A stretch of DNA of 64,000 nucleotides from Haloarcula marina (GTDB taxonomy: Archaea; Halobacteriota; Halobacteria; Halobacteriales; Haloarculaceae). Where the stretch lies: contig NZ_CP100404.1 of NCBI RefSeq assembly GCF_024218775.1, forward strand, positions 3,224,001-3,288,000. The letters run 5' to 3'. The position numbers and the translations under genes are program-made. Under the pieces are notes generated by a model that did no database searches, was not told the origin of the DNA, and saw only the letters and a list, made by a program, of their open reading frames with translations. Below, piece after piece: positions 17,265-26,002 of this stretch. The number at the start of each line of letters is the position of its first letter. The first letter of the stretch is position 1.

Positions 17265-17837
17265 TCACCGACCGAGTTCGTAGAACGCCTCGTTGGGCCG
17301 CATATCCGCCAGTTGCGCCAGCCGATTGGAGAGGTTGAAGAAGGCGACGACGCTCCCGATATCCCAGATAGCGCGACGGCTGAACCCGTGTTCTGCTAGC
17401 CGTTCGATGTCGGCGTCGTCGACTTCGGCGGGTCGCTCGGTCAGTTTCACCGCGAAGTCGAGCATCGCGCGATGCGTCTCGCCGATGTCCGCGGTGCGGT
17501 GGTTCGTCGCCACCTGTTCGGCCAGTCGGGGGTCGTCGGCGTAGATACGGAGCAGTGCGCCGTGGGCGACGACGCAGTACAGGCAGTCGTTGACGCCGCT
17601 GACCGCGACGACCAGTAGTTCGACTTCCTCACGCGCCAGTTCGGTGTCCTCGACGAGGGCGTCGTGGTACGCGAAGAACGCCCGGAAGTGCGAGGGACGG
17701 TACGCCATCGCCGAGAAGACGTTCGGGGTAAAGCCCGCGCGGTCGGTCTCCTCGTCGATTCGCTCGCGCAGGTCGGCGGGCAATTCGTCGTAGTCGGGAA
17801 CATCGAATCGCCGCATCGGGTCGTCTGTGTCACTCAT
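17265..17837 (-). CDS. AhpD-like peroxidase-related enzyme (CMD family)
   Basis: This 190-residue all-helical protein belongs to the carboxymuconolactone decarboxylase/AhpD superfamily. The redox motif CLYCVVAHGA matches the CxxCxxxH active site of the alkylhydroperoxidase group. The C-terminal part (IGSVVAFFNLSNRLAQLADMRPNEAFYELGR) matches the 'uncharacterized peroxidase-related enzyme' subfamily. The start at 17837 removes a short basic extension. It is cytoplasmic, and a role in peroxide defence or thiol redox chemistry is inferred from the motif only. Confidence 0.85.
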   Translation of the reverse strand: MSDTDDPMRRFDVPDYDELPADLRERIDEETDRAGFTPNVFSAMAYRPSHFRAFFAYHDALVEDTELAREEVELLVVAVSGVNDCLYCVVAHGALLRIYADDPRLAEQVATNHRTADIGETHRAMLDFAVKLTERPAEVDDADIERLAEHGFSRRAIWDIGSVVAFFNLSNRLAQLADMRPNEAFYELGR

Positions 17838-17921
17838 ACCCACAGTGGGGGCGGCGGCGCGCTTCAACTTTGGCCCGCGCGGGCCGAGAAGAGACGACGG
17901 GAGGACGAGCGAATCGGGACG

Positions 17922-18689
17922 CTATCGCCAACTGGTCCAGCCACCGTCGACGACCAGCGATTCGCCGGTCACGTAACTCGCCAAGTCGCTCGCGAGGAAG
18001 ACGGCGGCACCGCCGATCTCCTCGGGTTGGCCGTAGCGACCCAACGGGACCGCCTCCTCGAAGGCGGCGGTCTGTTCGGGGTCGGTCCCCGCGTCGCCGC
18101 CGATCATCGTCTCGATGCCGCCCGGGTGAATCGCGTTGACTCGAATGCCGTCGTCGGCGAGTTTGTGGGCGAGCGAGTACGTCAGCGTGGTCAGTCCGCC
18201 CTTCGAGGCGGCGTACGTCGGCCAGTTGCCGTTCCCGAACAGGCCAGCGATGCTCGAGATGTTGATGATGGTCCCGCCGCCGGTCGCCGCGAGGCGCTCG
18301 GCGGCGACCTGACACCCGAAGAACGCGCCGGTGAGGTTGATCTCCATCAACTGATTGTACTCCGTCAGGTCGACGTCCAAGAACTCCTCGGCCCGCCAGA
18401 TACCGGCGTTGTTGACCATCACGTCGAGGCCGCCGAGGTCGGCGGCGGCGTCGACTGCGGCCGCCACGTCATCACGGTCGGTAACGTCGCAGTCGACGAA
18501 CCGGGCGTGCGCGTCCGTCTCCGCTTCGACGAGTTCGTGCGTCGGGTCGCCGCCCTCTTTGGGGTCTTCTCGCACGTCGGCCACGACGACGCCGTCAGCG
18601 CCGTGTGCGGCGAATTCGCGAGCGATTGCGCGCCCGATTCCAGAGCTAGCGCCGGTGACGACTGCGGTCTGACCGTCGAGTAGTGTCAT
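17922..18689 (-). CDS. Short-chain dehydrogenase (SDR family)
   Basis: This 255-residue classical SDR has TGASSGIG at the nucleotide site, NNAGIW at the central strand and catalytic YAASKGG, ending YVTGESLVVDGGW. The start MTLLDGQTAVV is the usual SDR N-terminus, although the frame stays open much further upstream. It has its own promoter region, divergent from the NifU-domain gene. Homologues act on sugars, polyols or 3-oxoacyl compounds, and the substrate is not predictable. Confidence 0.85.
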   Translation of the reverse strand: MTLLDGQTAVVTGASSGIGRAIAREFAAHGADGVVVADVREDPKEGGDPTHELVEAETDAHARFVDCDVTDRDDVAAAVDAAADLGGLDVMVNNAGIWRAEEFLDVDLTEYNQLMEINLTGAFFGCQVAAERLAATGGGTIINISSIAGLFGNGNWPTYAASKGGLTTLTYSLAHKLADDGIRVNAIHPGGIETMIGGDAGTDPEQTAAFEEAVPLGRYGQPEEIGGAAVFLASDLASYVTGESLVVDGGWTSWR

Positions 18690-18834
18690 TTGTGAACACC
18701 GTTCGAACCGACGAGCGGACGTGTCAAATAACCATTCGCTCTCGCGCGCGCGTGCTACACATCGAACGCGACGCACCCGTCCGACCTTGTCAGTCCAAAG
18801 GTCTAAATCTCCCCGGCACGGACCTACAGTTACT

Positions 18835-19200
18835 ATGAGCACGGAGACAGACGACGGGGACGACCTGCGCGAGCGAATTACCAACTTCCTGCGCCGGAAC
18901 TTCCCGCAGATCCAGATGCACGGCGGCAGCGCGGCCATCGAGGAAATCGACCGCGAAGACGGGAGCGTCACCATCCGCCTCGGTGGCGCGTGCTCGGGGT
19001 GTGGCATCTCGCCGATGACCATCCAGGCCATCAAGACGCGCATGACCAAGGAGATTCCCGAAATCAACGAAGTCATCGCGCGAACCGGGATGGACCAGCA
19101 GGAAGGGATGTCCGGCGGCGCGGGCATGAGTCCCTCGTTCCCCGGCGAGTCCCGCGGCGGCGACATCAGCGACGACGAAGGCCCCGAAGCCCCGTTCTGA
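18835..19200 (+). CDS. NifU C-terminal-domain protein (Fe-S cluster scaffold)
   Basis: This 121-residue protein contains a single NifU-like domain. The CSGCGISPMT motif carries the two cysteines that bridge a transferable [4Fe-4S] cluster between subunits. The acidic N-terminus and the Gly/Ser-rich C-terminal tail (PSFPGESRGGD) are haloarchaeal additions. The start at 18835 follows a TATA-like CTAAATC element about 30 bp upstream. The role is assembly or delivery of iron-sulfur clusters in the cytoplasm. It is monocistronic, followed by a T-run. Confidence 0.88.
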   Translation: MSTETDDGDDLRERITNFLRRNFPQIQMHGGSAAIEEIDREDGSVTIRLGGACSGCGISPMTIQAIKTRMTKEIPEINEVIARTGMDQQEGMSGGAGMSPSFPGESRGGDISDDEGPEAPF

Positions 19201-19216
19201 AGCCAGATTTCTCCAG

Positions 19217-19221
19217 TTTTT
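19217..19221 (+). terminator. Oligo-T transcription stop after the NifU-domain gene
   Basis: A run of five T within CAGTTTTTCG lies 17 bp past the stop codon. Archaeal RNA polymerase terminates on coding-strand T-tracts without needing a hairpin. Confidence 0.35.
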
Positions 19222-19619
19222 CGCCCGCCGAGTAGGGCTAGCGTCGGACAGACCTTGTTCTACTAGTCGTTTCCCGACATATACACCTATTATGATACGT
19301 CTCGGAATCGGTCTTTTCGTTCTGTCATCCGGTATTCGAGGAAAATACGGTCTTAGAGGGTTTTCAGCTACCTTCTCTCGAATTTCTTACGAGGGCATTG
19401 ATTTCGGGAGACAGTGACTCGACTATCTCTTTGGTTCGCGTGAAATGGATTCTCTCGCGATAATTCAGCGATTTCACGGTTTGTCCAGCATCCGTCGGCA
19501 AGAATTGAACCTTACATACGAAAGTTGTCTCGTTCCAAGACCAGTCTGTTTTGATACACGTTTGTAGCACGGCTGTCGAGAAGCGAGCGGAGAGAACTGG
19601 GGTCCCGACCGATAGCCGG
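19222..19619. other. Gene-free, AT-richer interval
   Basis: This stretch of about 400 bp lies between the NifU-domain gene and the 3' end of a sugar-importer operon. It is richer in A/T than its neighbours. A 68-codon frame on the minus strand (19364-19570, MLQTCIKTDWSW...) is open. Its product would be basic/neutral and matches nothing I recognise, so it is left as a possible remnant rather than a gene. Confidence 0.45.
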
Positions 19620-20531
19620 TCAGGTCCCCTTCATGCCGCCGGTGGCGAGGCCCTCGACGACCCACCGCTGGAACACGGCGAACAGCACGACGACGGGAAT
19701 CATCGTGATGGTCGCGGCGGTGAGTAGTAGCTCCCACGCGACGGTGTTCTGCGACTGGAACAGTTGCAGACCGAAGGGGAGCGTTCGGGTCGCCGCCGTC
19801 TGTGAGAGGATGGAGACGAACAGGAAGTCGTTCCACGAGAGGATGAAGGTGTAGAACCCGGCGACGGTGATGCCCGGCAGCGACATCGGGATGATGATGC
19901 GCCAGAGGATGTCCAGATGCGAACACCCGTCCATCTTCGCCGCCTCGTCGAGCGACTTCGGAATGTCGTCGAAGTACCCCTTCAGCAGCCACGTGCCGAG
20001 CGGGATGCCCAGCACGGAGTGGGCGATGACGATGCCGAGCAGCGAGTCGATGAGGCTCAGCGAGAACATCACGAGGAAGAAGGGGATGAGGATGAGCACC
20101 CGCGGGAGCATCTGCGTCCCGAGGAACGAGAACAGCAGCGTGTTCCGTCCCGGGTACTCGAACCGCGACAACGAATAGGCCGCCAGCGTCCCGACGACCA
20201 GCGTCAGCAGCGTCGTCGACGTGGCGACGATGGTCGAGTTGATGAAGTACTGCTGGAACAGTCCCGTCGAGAGAATCGAGACGTAGTTCTGGAGCGTCAG
20301 GTCACCCAGCGCGGGCACGAGTCGCGGCGAGTAGAGGAAGTCCGCCGACGTGAACGTCGCCAGCACCATGTACGCGACCGGGAGCAACAGGAACGTCATG
20401 TAGACGCCGATGACGGCGTACACCGCCAGTGCGCGCTTCGGCGACATGTCTTCGGCGAGCCACGCGTCTATTCGGTCGGCGAACGAGCGGTCGGTCGATT
20501 GGGCCGTCTGTGATTGCGTTTCGGTAGCCAT
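19620..20531 (-). CDS. Carbohydrate ABC transporter permease, MalG type
   Basis: This 303-residue permease of a CUT1 sugar importer has about six membrane helices. The EAA loop reads DEAAKMDGCSHLDILWRIIIP. It is the last gene of a three-gene operon (binding protein, MalF-type, MalG-type), 2 bp after its partner. No ATPase is in the operon. The ATPase gene at 24387-25568 is the obvious partner. Neighbouring GH4, GH97 and GH42 genes suggest alpha- or beta-galactosides as substrates. Confidence 0.88.
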   Translation of the reverse strand: MATETQSQTAQSTDRSFADRIDAWLAEDMSPKRALAVYAVIGVYMTFLLLPVAYMVLATFTSADFLYSPRLVPALGDLTLQNYVSILSTGLFQQYFINSTIVATSTTLLTLVVGTLAAYSLSRFEYPGRNTLLFSFLGTQMLPRVLILIPFFLVMFSLSLIDSLLGIVIAHSVLGIPLGTWLLKGYFDDIPKSLDEAAKMDGCSHLDILWRIIIPMSLPGITVAGFYTFILSWNDFLFVSILSQTAATRTLPFGLQLFQSQNTVAWELLLTAATITMIPVVVLFAVFQRWVVEGLATGGMKGT

Positions 20532-20533
20532 CG

Positions 20534-21454
20534 TTACTCACGTGCCTCCAGACTGGCGTAGACGATAGTGAACACCATCATGATGATGAGCATCACGACA
20601 CCGATGCTCGCGGCGTACCCCATCGCGTACTGCTGGAACGCCTGCTTGTAGATGTACGTCGCGAGCACCTCCGTGTTGCCGAGCGGTCCGCCGCCCGTCG
20701 ACAGGAAGATGATGTCGAAGTTGTTGAACGTGAAGATGACGTGCAACACGATCATGATCATCGACACGTACGAAATCTGCGGCAGCGTGATGTAGCGGAA
20801 CCGCTGGAGCGGCCCCGCACCGTCGAGTCGCGCCGCTTCGTACTGCGTCTCGGGGATGGACTTCATCGCCGCCATCAGCGCGATGGCGTAGAAGGGGGTG
20901 TTCCGCCAGACGTGCATCAACACGATGAGCGGGAACGCCACGCCCGGACGGCCGAACCACGCGGCCGTCTGCATCCCGAGGCTGTCGAGGATGATGTTGA
21001 CCGGCCCGAACCCGGACTGGGTCAGGAACCGGAAGATGATGACCATCACGATGACGGGCAACACCCACGTCACCATCGAGAGGCTTCGGAACAGCCCCGC
21101 ACCGGGGACTTTCTCCTTCAGCGCCAGCGCGAGACCGAGGCCAAGCAGATACTGCAACGACACCGCCACCGAGGTGAGCAACACGGTGTGCCACAGCGCC
21201 TCGCGGAACGTCGCGTCGCCGAGCAACTCGGCGAAGTTCTGCAGGCCCACGAACGTTTGCTGTTCCGGGTTCAACAGCGACGCCTCGAAGAACGCCAGTT
21301 GGATACCCCGGAGCGTCGGGTAGATGATGATGACGCCCATCAGGATGAGCGCCGGGAGTATCAGCGCGTAGCCCAGCCACGTCTCCTCGAGGAACTCGCG
21401 GAACTCCGCGACGTAGCGGCCGCCGGTCGGTCCGGTGTCGGTGCTCGTTGCCAT
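20534..21454 (-). CDS. Carbohydrate ABC transporter permease, MalF type
   Basis: This 306-residue permease has about six membrane segments and an EAA loop EAARLDGAGPLQRFRYITLP. It pairs with the MalG-type protein encoded 2 bp downstream and follows the binding-protein gene by 7 bp. The tight spacing indicates one transcript. It would form half of the transmembrane channel for an oligosaccharide, inferred from context to be a galactoside. Confidence 0.88.
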   Translation of the reverse strand: MATSTDTGPTGGRYVAEFREFLEETWLGYALILPALILMGVIIIYPTLRGIQLAFFEASLLNPEQQTFVGLQNFAELLGDATFREALWHTVLLTSVAVSLQYLLGLGLALALKEKVPGAGLFRSLSMVTWVLPVIVMVIIFRFLTQSGFGPVNIILDSLGMQTAAWFGRPGVAFPLIVLMHVWRNTPFYAIALMAAMKSIPETQYEAARLDGAGPLQRFRYITLPQISYVSMIMIVLHVIFTFNNFDIIFLSTGGGPLGNTEVLATYIYKQAFQQYAMGYAASIGVVMLIIMMVFTIVYASLEARE

Positions 21455-21461
21455 GTCGTGT

Positions 21462-22862
21462 TCAGAGCTCGCTTTCGAGGTTCTTCAGTTCGTCGTGGAA
21501 CTGCTGACCGGCCTCGTAGGGGTCCGTCTCGCCGTAGGCGACTTCCTGCATGTAGCCGTAGAACGGTTCGCGGACCTGTCCCCAGCCGATTTTGGCGAGC
21601 GCGCGGCCCGTTTCGAACACGTCCGTGAACGGTTGCCAGTTCTCGTTGGTGATGGTCGATTCGACGTCCTCGTGGACCGGCGTCATGCCGTTCCCTTTGG
21701 CGTCCTCTCCCATCGCGCGCAGCGTGTCCGGTTCGGCGAACGCGGCGGCAATCTGCTTTGCGGCCTCCTTCTGGTCGGAGTGGCTGTTGACCATGACCGG
21801 CTTGACTTCGAGGAAGGTCCCCTGGGACCCGCCCTCGCCGTAGGGCAGGTGGGCGACGCTGGTGTTGTTCTCCAGCAGTTGGCTCGTCGCCTCGCTGTCG
21901 TTGATGTTGTCGCCGGTGGTCCACCCGCGGAGCCACGTCCCGCACTCGATGAAGGCGAACTCGCCGTTGAGGTAGCCGGGGTCGTTGACCTGCCACCCGG
22001 TCCCGAGTTGGTCGGGGTTACCGACCGGGTCGTCGGCGGCGTAGATTTGGTAGTACCAGTTGTCGAACACCTGTCCGAGCTGGTCGGCGTTGATGTTCAG
22101 CGACCACGACTCGCCGTCGGGGACGTACAGTTGGTCGGTGTGCTGGTAGACGTGGGACATCCACTCCTGGAACGCGCGGACGCTGCCGTCCTTGGTACAG
22201 TTGTGGTAGGCCCACAGGTCGTCGTACTCGCTGTTGATCATCCGACCGACTTCCTGGAACTCGGCGGCCGTCTCGGGCACGTCCTGACCGAGTTCTTCGA
22301 GGATGTCGAGGCGGTAGATGAGCGCGCGAGCGTTGCCGTTGTACGGCAGGCCGTAGAGGTTCCCGCGGTAGGTCACCGCGTCGAGAGCGCTCTGGACGAA
22401 ACCGTCGTAGAAGTCCAGGCCCTCGGCGAAGTCGTTGAGCGGTTCGAGGTGCCCGGCCTTCACGTACTCTGTGAGGTGGCTCAGGACCCCTTCGATAGCG
22501 TCTGGGTCACCGGTCCGAGCGCCGGTGAGGTACTTCTGTCGCAGGTCCTCGTAGGAGAACCGACCCATCCGCGGTTCCTGGCCGAGGCGCTCCGTGGCGT
22601 TCTCGATGAACGCCTCGCGCCAGACCGGCGGGGAGTCGTCGTTCGGGAACGCGTAGTTCCAGAACAGTGGGGGTGACCCGCTGCCGCCGTCGCTGCTGCC
22701 ACTGCTTCCGTCGCTTCCGGAACTACCGCCGTCGCCACCCATCTCGTCGGCCGCGCCGCCGTCGCCGCCGCCACAACCGGCGAGACCGGCGGTCGCACCG
22801 ACACCGAGAGCTTTCACGAGTGAGCGTCTGCTGAGTCCGGAAGTACTGCTGTTATCTGCCAT
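21462..22862 (-). CDS. Extracellular sugar-binding lipoprotein of ABC importer
   Basis: This 466-residue SBP family 1 protein has a Tat signal (SRRSLVKALGVGATAGLAGC) that passes directly into a lipobox at Cys, followed by a Gly/Asp/Ser-rich linker to about residue 55. The remainder is the sugar-binding fold (PYNGNARALIYRLDILEELG, AFIECGTWLRGW). The start MADNSST places the Arg pair near residue 13, and the longer frame upstream is rejected. It is first gene of the operon and divergent from the GH4 gene, with a TATA box (AATTATAAATATG, minus strand) 33-46 bp upstream. Confidence 0.88.
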   Translation of the reverse strand: MADNSSTSGLSRRSLVKALGVGATAGLAGCGGGDGGAADEMGGDGGSSGSDGSSGSSDGGSGSPPLFWNYAFPNDDSPPVWREAFIENATERLGQEPRMGRFSYEDLRQKYLTGARTGDPDAIEGVLSHLTEYVKAGHLEPLNDFAEGLDFYDGFVQSALDAVTYRGNLYGLPYNGNARALIYRLDILEELGQDVPETAAEFQEVGRMINSEYDDLWAYHNCTKDGSVRAFQEWMSHVYQHTDQLYVPDGESWSLNINADQLGQVFDNWYYQIYAADDPVGNPDQLGTGWQVNDPGYLNGEFAFIECGTWLRGWTTGDNINDSEATSQLLENNTSVAHLPYGEGGSQGTFLEVKPVMVNSHSDQKEAAKQIAAAFAEPDTLRAMGEDAKGNGMTPVHEDVESTITNENWQPFTDVFETGRALAKIGWGQVREPFYGYMQEVAYGETDPYEAGQQFHDELKNLESEL

Positions 22863-22894
22863 TGGGCAAACCCTAGAATCCACATTGGACCACC

Positions 22895-22908
22895 CATATT
22901 TATAATTT
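22895..22908 (-). promoter_or_regulatory. TATA box of the galactoside importer operon
   Basis: An A/T-only core (AAATTATAAATATG on the minus strand) sits 33-46 bp before the binding-protein ATG, so the leader is at most about 10-20 nt. Confidence 0.5.
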
Positions 22909-22958
22909 TCCCAAAAGACGGTGGACAACCCGTTTGCCGCCGAATCCATCTCACAGTA

Positions 22959-22968
22959 GATTTATAAC
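22959..22968 (+). promoter_or_regulatory. TATA box of the GH4 gene
   Basis: GATTTATAAC lies 25-34 bp upstream of the ATG at 22993, the spacing of a leaderless haloarchaeal promoter. It is back-to-back with the importer promoter within 130 bp. Confidence 0.5.
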
Positions 22969-22992
22969 TCGCTCTACGAGAAGATAGAACGC

Positions 22993-24300
22993 ATGCCGAA
23001 AATCGCCTTCATCGGAGCGGGTAGCATGGTGTTCGCTACCAAACTCGTCGGCGACATCCTCTCGTTCGACGAGTTAGAAGACAGCACCATCGCCCTGATG
23101 GACATCGACGAGCACCGACTGGACCAGACGACCAAAATCGCCGAGGCGATGGTCGAAAACGAGGACGTAGACGCGACAATCGAGTCCACGACCGACCGTC
23201 TCGACGCCCTCGACGACGCCGACTACGTCATGAACATGATCAACGTCGGCGGCACCGAACCGTTCGAGAACGAGATTCGCATCCCGGAGGAGTACGGCGT
23301 CGAGCAAGCCATCGGCGACACCATCGGGCCGGGCGGCATCTTCCGCGGCCTGCGAACCATCCCGACGATGCTCGACCTCGCGAGCGACATGGAGGAAGTC
23401 TGTCCCGACGCCCTCCTGTTGAACTACACGAACCCGATGTCCATCCTCTGCCAGACGATGTTCGACGCGACGGACATCGAGACGGTGGGGCTGTGTCACA
23501 GCGTTCCCCACACCGCCGAAGCCATCGAGGACTACGTCGGCGTCCCCGAGGGCGAACTGGAGTACTGGGTCGCGGGCGTCAACCACGTCGCGTGGTTCCT
23601 CGAAGCGAAGTACGACGGCGAGAGCGTCTATCCCGACCTGCGGGAGGCCTACGACGACCCCGAGACGTACGAGCGAGACACCGTTCGCTTCGAGATGATG
23701 CAACACTTCGGCTACTTCCCGACCGAATCCTCCCACCACATGTCCGAGTACGTCCCGTACTTCCGGACCGACGAGGACACCATCGAGGAGATGGCCGGGA
23801 CGGACTACGCCGAGCGGATGCCCACCGCGACGTACCTCGAAGGGTGGCAGGCCCGCTCGGAGGAACGGGACGACCCCGAACTCGGCGTCGACTTGGACGA
23901 GGTCGGTATCGAGCGTTCCGAGGAGTACGCCTCGCGCCTCATCCACTCCATCGAGACGGACACCACGCGGCGCTTCAACCTCAACGTCAGCAACGAGACG
24001 AACGCTATCGAATCCCTGCCGACCGACGCCTGCGTCGAGGTGCCCGTCCTCGTCGACGGCACGGGCCTGCATCCGTGTTCGGTCGGCGAACTCCCGAAGT
24101 CCATCCGCACTTTCCCCCAGCAACACGTCGCCGTCCAGCAACTCGCCGTCGCCGGTGCACTCGAAAACGACCGCGAGAAGATTCATCGCGCCGTCAAGCA
24201 GGACCCCCTCACCGCCGCGCAACTCACCCTGCCCGAGATTCACGAGATGACCGAGGAACTGCTCGACGCGAACGAGGCGTACCTGCCCGAACTGAACTGA
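22993..24300 (+). CDS. Glycoside hydrolase family 4 (alpha-galactosidase/alpha-glucosidase)
   Basis: This 435-residue NAD+- and Mn2+-dependent glycosidase is mechanistically distinct from classical hydrolases. GH4 enzymes oxidise C3 of the sugar, eliminate the aglycone and reduce again. The Rossmann motif GAGS is at residues 8-11, NYTNPM at 144-149, metal-ligand Cys168 in GLCHSV, and His198 in the VNH motif. The Cys-His-Ser version of the 168 motif is typical of alpha-galactosidase and alpha-glucosidase members that act on unphosphorylated sugars. It is cytoplasmic. It is divergent from the importer operon, so it would cleave the imported oligosaccharide. Confidence 0.88.
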   Translation: MPKIAFIGAGSMVFATKLVGDILSFDELEDSTIALMDIDEHRLDQTTKIAEAMVENEDVDATIESTTDRLDALDDADYVMNMINVGGTEPFENEIRIPEEYGVEQAIGDTIGPGGIFRGLRTIPTMLDLASDMEEVCPDALLLNYTNPMSILCQTMFDATDIETVGLCHSVPHTAEAIEDYVGVPEGELEYWVAGVNHVAWFLEAKYDGESVYPDLREAYDDPETYERDTVRFEMMQHFGYFPTESSHHMSEYVPYFRTDEDTIEEMAGTDYAERMPTATYLEGWQARSEERDDPELGVDLDEVGIERSEEYASRLIHSIETDTTRRFNLNVSNETNAIESLPTDACVEVPVLVDGTGLHPCSVGELPKSIRTFPQQHVAVQQLAVAGALENDREKIHRAVKQDPLTAAQLTLPEIHEMTEELLDANEAYLPELN

Positions 24301-24386
24301 CCCGGCCCGGCCCCAGCCATTTGCTCCGTTTTCCGACCCGCGAGCGCCGAGACTGTCCGTCGAGACGTGCCGAAAAGTGAATCCGC

Positions 24387-25568
24387 TTATTCGACGCCGA
24401 TTTCCACGCCGCTCACGTCGTCGAGTCCGGCCAGTGCCGCCACGTCGTCGGTCTCCGGTGGCGCGCGATTGCGCAACGCCTCGCCCGTCTCACCGTCGAA
24501 GACGTGGACCCGGTTCTGCGGGAACTGGACCGTCAGTTCGCGGCCCGATTCGATGACGATGTCCCCCTCGAGCGTCGCGGTGTACTGCTCGCCGCCGATG
24601 TCGAGGTAGACGTAGCTCACGTCCCCGAGCGGTTCGGTCACCTTCACTGTCGGCGAGATGGCGTTGTGGGTGTCCTTCGGGACGGCTTTGATGTCTTCGG
24701 GGCGGATACCCAGCGTGAACCGCGAGCCCTCGCCCTCGATGTCGGCGTACACGTCGTCGTCGAGTTCGTACGCGAACTCGTCGTGGACGAGCGTCGGCGT
24801 CTCGCCCGACGTGTCGAGTTCGACGTCGAAGAAGTTCATCGAGGGCGACCCGATGAACCCGGCGACGAACTGGTTGGCCGGTTCGTGATAGCACTCCAGC
24901 GGCGTCCCGAGTTGCTGGAGTTGCCCGTCGTTGAGGACGGCGATGCGGTCGGACATCGTCATCGCCTCAGTCTGGTCGTGGGTGACGTAGATAGTGGTGA
25001 CCCCGAAGTCGGACTGGAGTTCCTGCAGTTCGGTGCGCATCTGGGTGCGCAGTTTCGCGTCCAAGTTGCTGAGCGGTTCGTCCATCAGGAACACTTCCGG
25101 TTCGCGGACGATGGCCCGCCCCAGCGCGACGCGCTGTTGCTGGCCGCCGGATAGCTCGTCGGGTTTCTTGTCGATGAGGTCGCCGATACCCATCATGTCG
25201 GCGGCGTCTTGGACCCGCTCTGCGATTTCGCTCTTCGGAAGGTCCGTCGTCATCTTCAGCCCGAACGCCATGTTCTCACGGGCCGTCATGTGCGGGTACA
25301 GCGCGTAGCTCTGGAACACCATCGCCATGTTGCGCGACTTCGGTTTCTTCTCGGTCACGTCCTCGCCGTCGAGGACGATGCTCCCCTCGGTGGGGTTCTC
25401 CAGCCCCGCAATCATCCGCAGCGTCGTCGACTTCCCGCATCCCGACGGCCCGACGAGGACGATGAACTCGCCGTCCTCAATCTCTGCATCGAACGAATCC
25501 ACCGCGACGATGTCGCCGCCGTCGTCGTGGAATATCTTTGTGAGGTTCTGTATCTCTAGCTCGCCCAT
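24387..25568 (-). CDS. Sugar ABC transporter ATP-binding protein (MsmX/UgpC type)
   Basis: This 393-residue ATPase has Walker A GPSGCGKST, signature LSGGQQQ, FLMDEPLSNLD and H-loop THDQTEAMTM. A C-terminal TOBE domain reads FTLGIRPEDIKAV and ends with HVFDGETGEALRN. It is a monocistronic gene convergent with the GH4 gene. No permease is adjacent, but the only incomplete importer in the window (19620-22862) lacks an ATPase, so this is its probable motor. Short stretches of DNA are identical to the xac ATPase genes. Two related inverted motifs lie in its upstream region. Confidence 0.88.
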   Translation of the reverse strand: MGELEIQNLTKIFHDDGGDIVAVDSFDAEIEDGEFIVLVGPSGCGKSTTLRMIAGLENPTEGSIVLDGEDVTEKKPKSRNMAMVFQSYALYPHMTARENMAFGLKMTTDLPKSEIAERVQDAADMMGIGDLIDKKPDELSGGQQQRVALGRAIVREPEVFLMDEPLSNLDAKLRTQMRTELQELQSDFGVTTIYVTHDQTEAMTMSDRIAVLNDGQLQQLGTPLECYHEPANQFVAGFIGSPSMNFFDVELDTSGETPTLVHDEFAYELDDDVYADIEGEGSRFTLGIRPEDIKAVPKDTHNAISPTVKVTEPLGDVSYVYLDIGGEQYTATLEGDIVIESGRELTVQFPQNRVHVFDGETGEALRNRAPPETDDVAALAGLDDVSGVEIGVE

Positions 25569-25658
25569 ACCCCATTACATACTGTAGGTGGTGTTAAATC
25601 TTGCCACGCATCGGCGTTCGGTCCGTACGGCCCGCAAACCGCCCGGATTGTCGACGGC

Positions 25659-25676
25659 GTTTCTGATACGAGAACG
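25659..25676 (-). promoter_or_regulatory. Operator-like motif, copy 1 (upstream of ABC ATPase)
   Basis: Read on the minus strand, CGTTCTCGTATCAGAAAC. It matches the plus-strand copy at 25928-25945 at 17 of 18 positions and partly matches the IclR-associated motif found at 31155, 31965 and 32162 (shared core GTTCTCG-ATC). Confidence 0.4.
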
Positions 25677-25704
25677 ATTTCGCCGTGGCTCTCCGCCCCC
25701 GCTG

Positions 25705-25725
25705 AGCGAGGGGATGTTCCCCGCT
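25705..25725. repeat. Hairpin in ATPase/GH97 intergenic region
   Basis: The stem GGGGA/TCCCC with loop TGT is extended by AGC/GCT with a small bulge. It lies between the two operator-like motifs. No poly-T follows. Confidence 0.35.
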
Positions 25726-25927
25726 ACGCACGTGTGCGCGCGATGACGACACTATCGACCAGTCGCCCGGCAGACAGCACGGCCGAGCGACGACACATCC
25801 GTTTTCCGGAATTTTTAGCGATAACGGCTGTCGGAGTGCGGGGACTTCGACACGCCGCTGGCGGTGACAGGTCCCGCTATCCTCGCGACGGAGCCAGCGA
25901 GTCGGTATTGCCTCGCCGGGTCACTTC

Positions 25928-25945
25928 CGTTCTCGTATCGGAAAC
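25928..25945 (+). promoter_or_regulatory. Operator-like motif, copy 2 (upstream of GH97)
   Basis: CGTTCTCGTATCGGAAAC lies about 58-75 bp upstream of the GH97 start codon, inverted relative to copy 1. Confidence 0.4.
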
Positions 25946-26002
25946 ACCACTCGCGAGGCGGAGCGCGGGGCTTTTTGTTGTCGGTTCCCGTGGTGTGTTC
26001 AC

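Larger units (their letters stand above)
25569..26002. other. Regulatory intergenic region between ABC ATPase and GH97 genes
   Basis: This 434-bp stretch has no credible gene. It holds a TATA-like GATTTAACA (minus strand, about 25594-25602) for the ATPase gene, a bulged hairpin at 25705-25725 and a pair of 18-bp inverted copies of CGTTCTCGTATCRGAAAC at 25659-25676 and 25928-25945. The layout suggests a shared control region for the divergent ATPase and GH97 genes. Confidence 0.5.

Noticed and set aside
17922-19166. Extended N-terminus of the short-chain dehydrogenase (414 codons)
   Set aside because: The extension runs antisense through the NifU-domain gene, whereas the SDR fold begins at residue MTLLDGQ.
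25705-25725. Hairpin as an insertion-sequence end (IS200/IS605 type)
   Set aside because: No transposase or matching second end is present. The hairpin lies in a regulatory region and is reported only as a hairpin.
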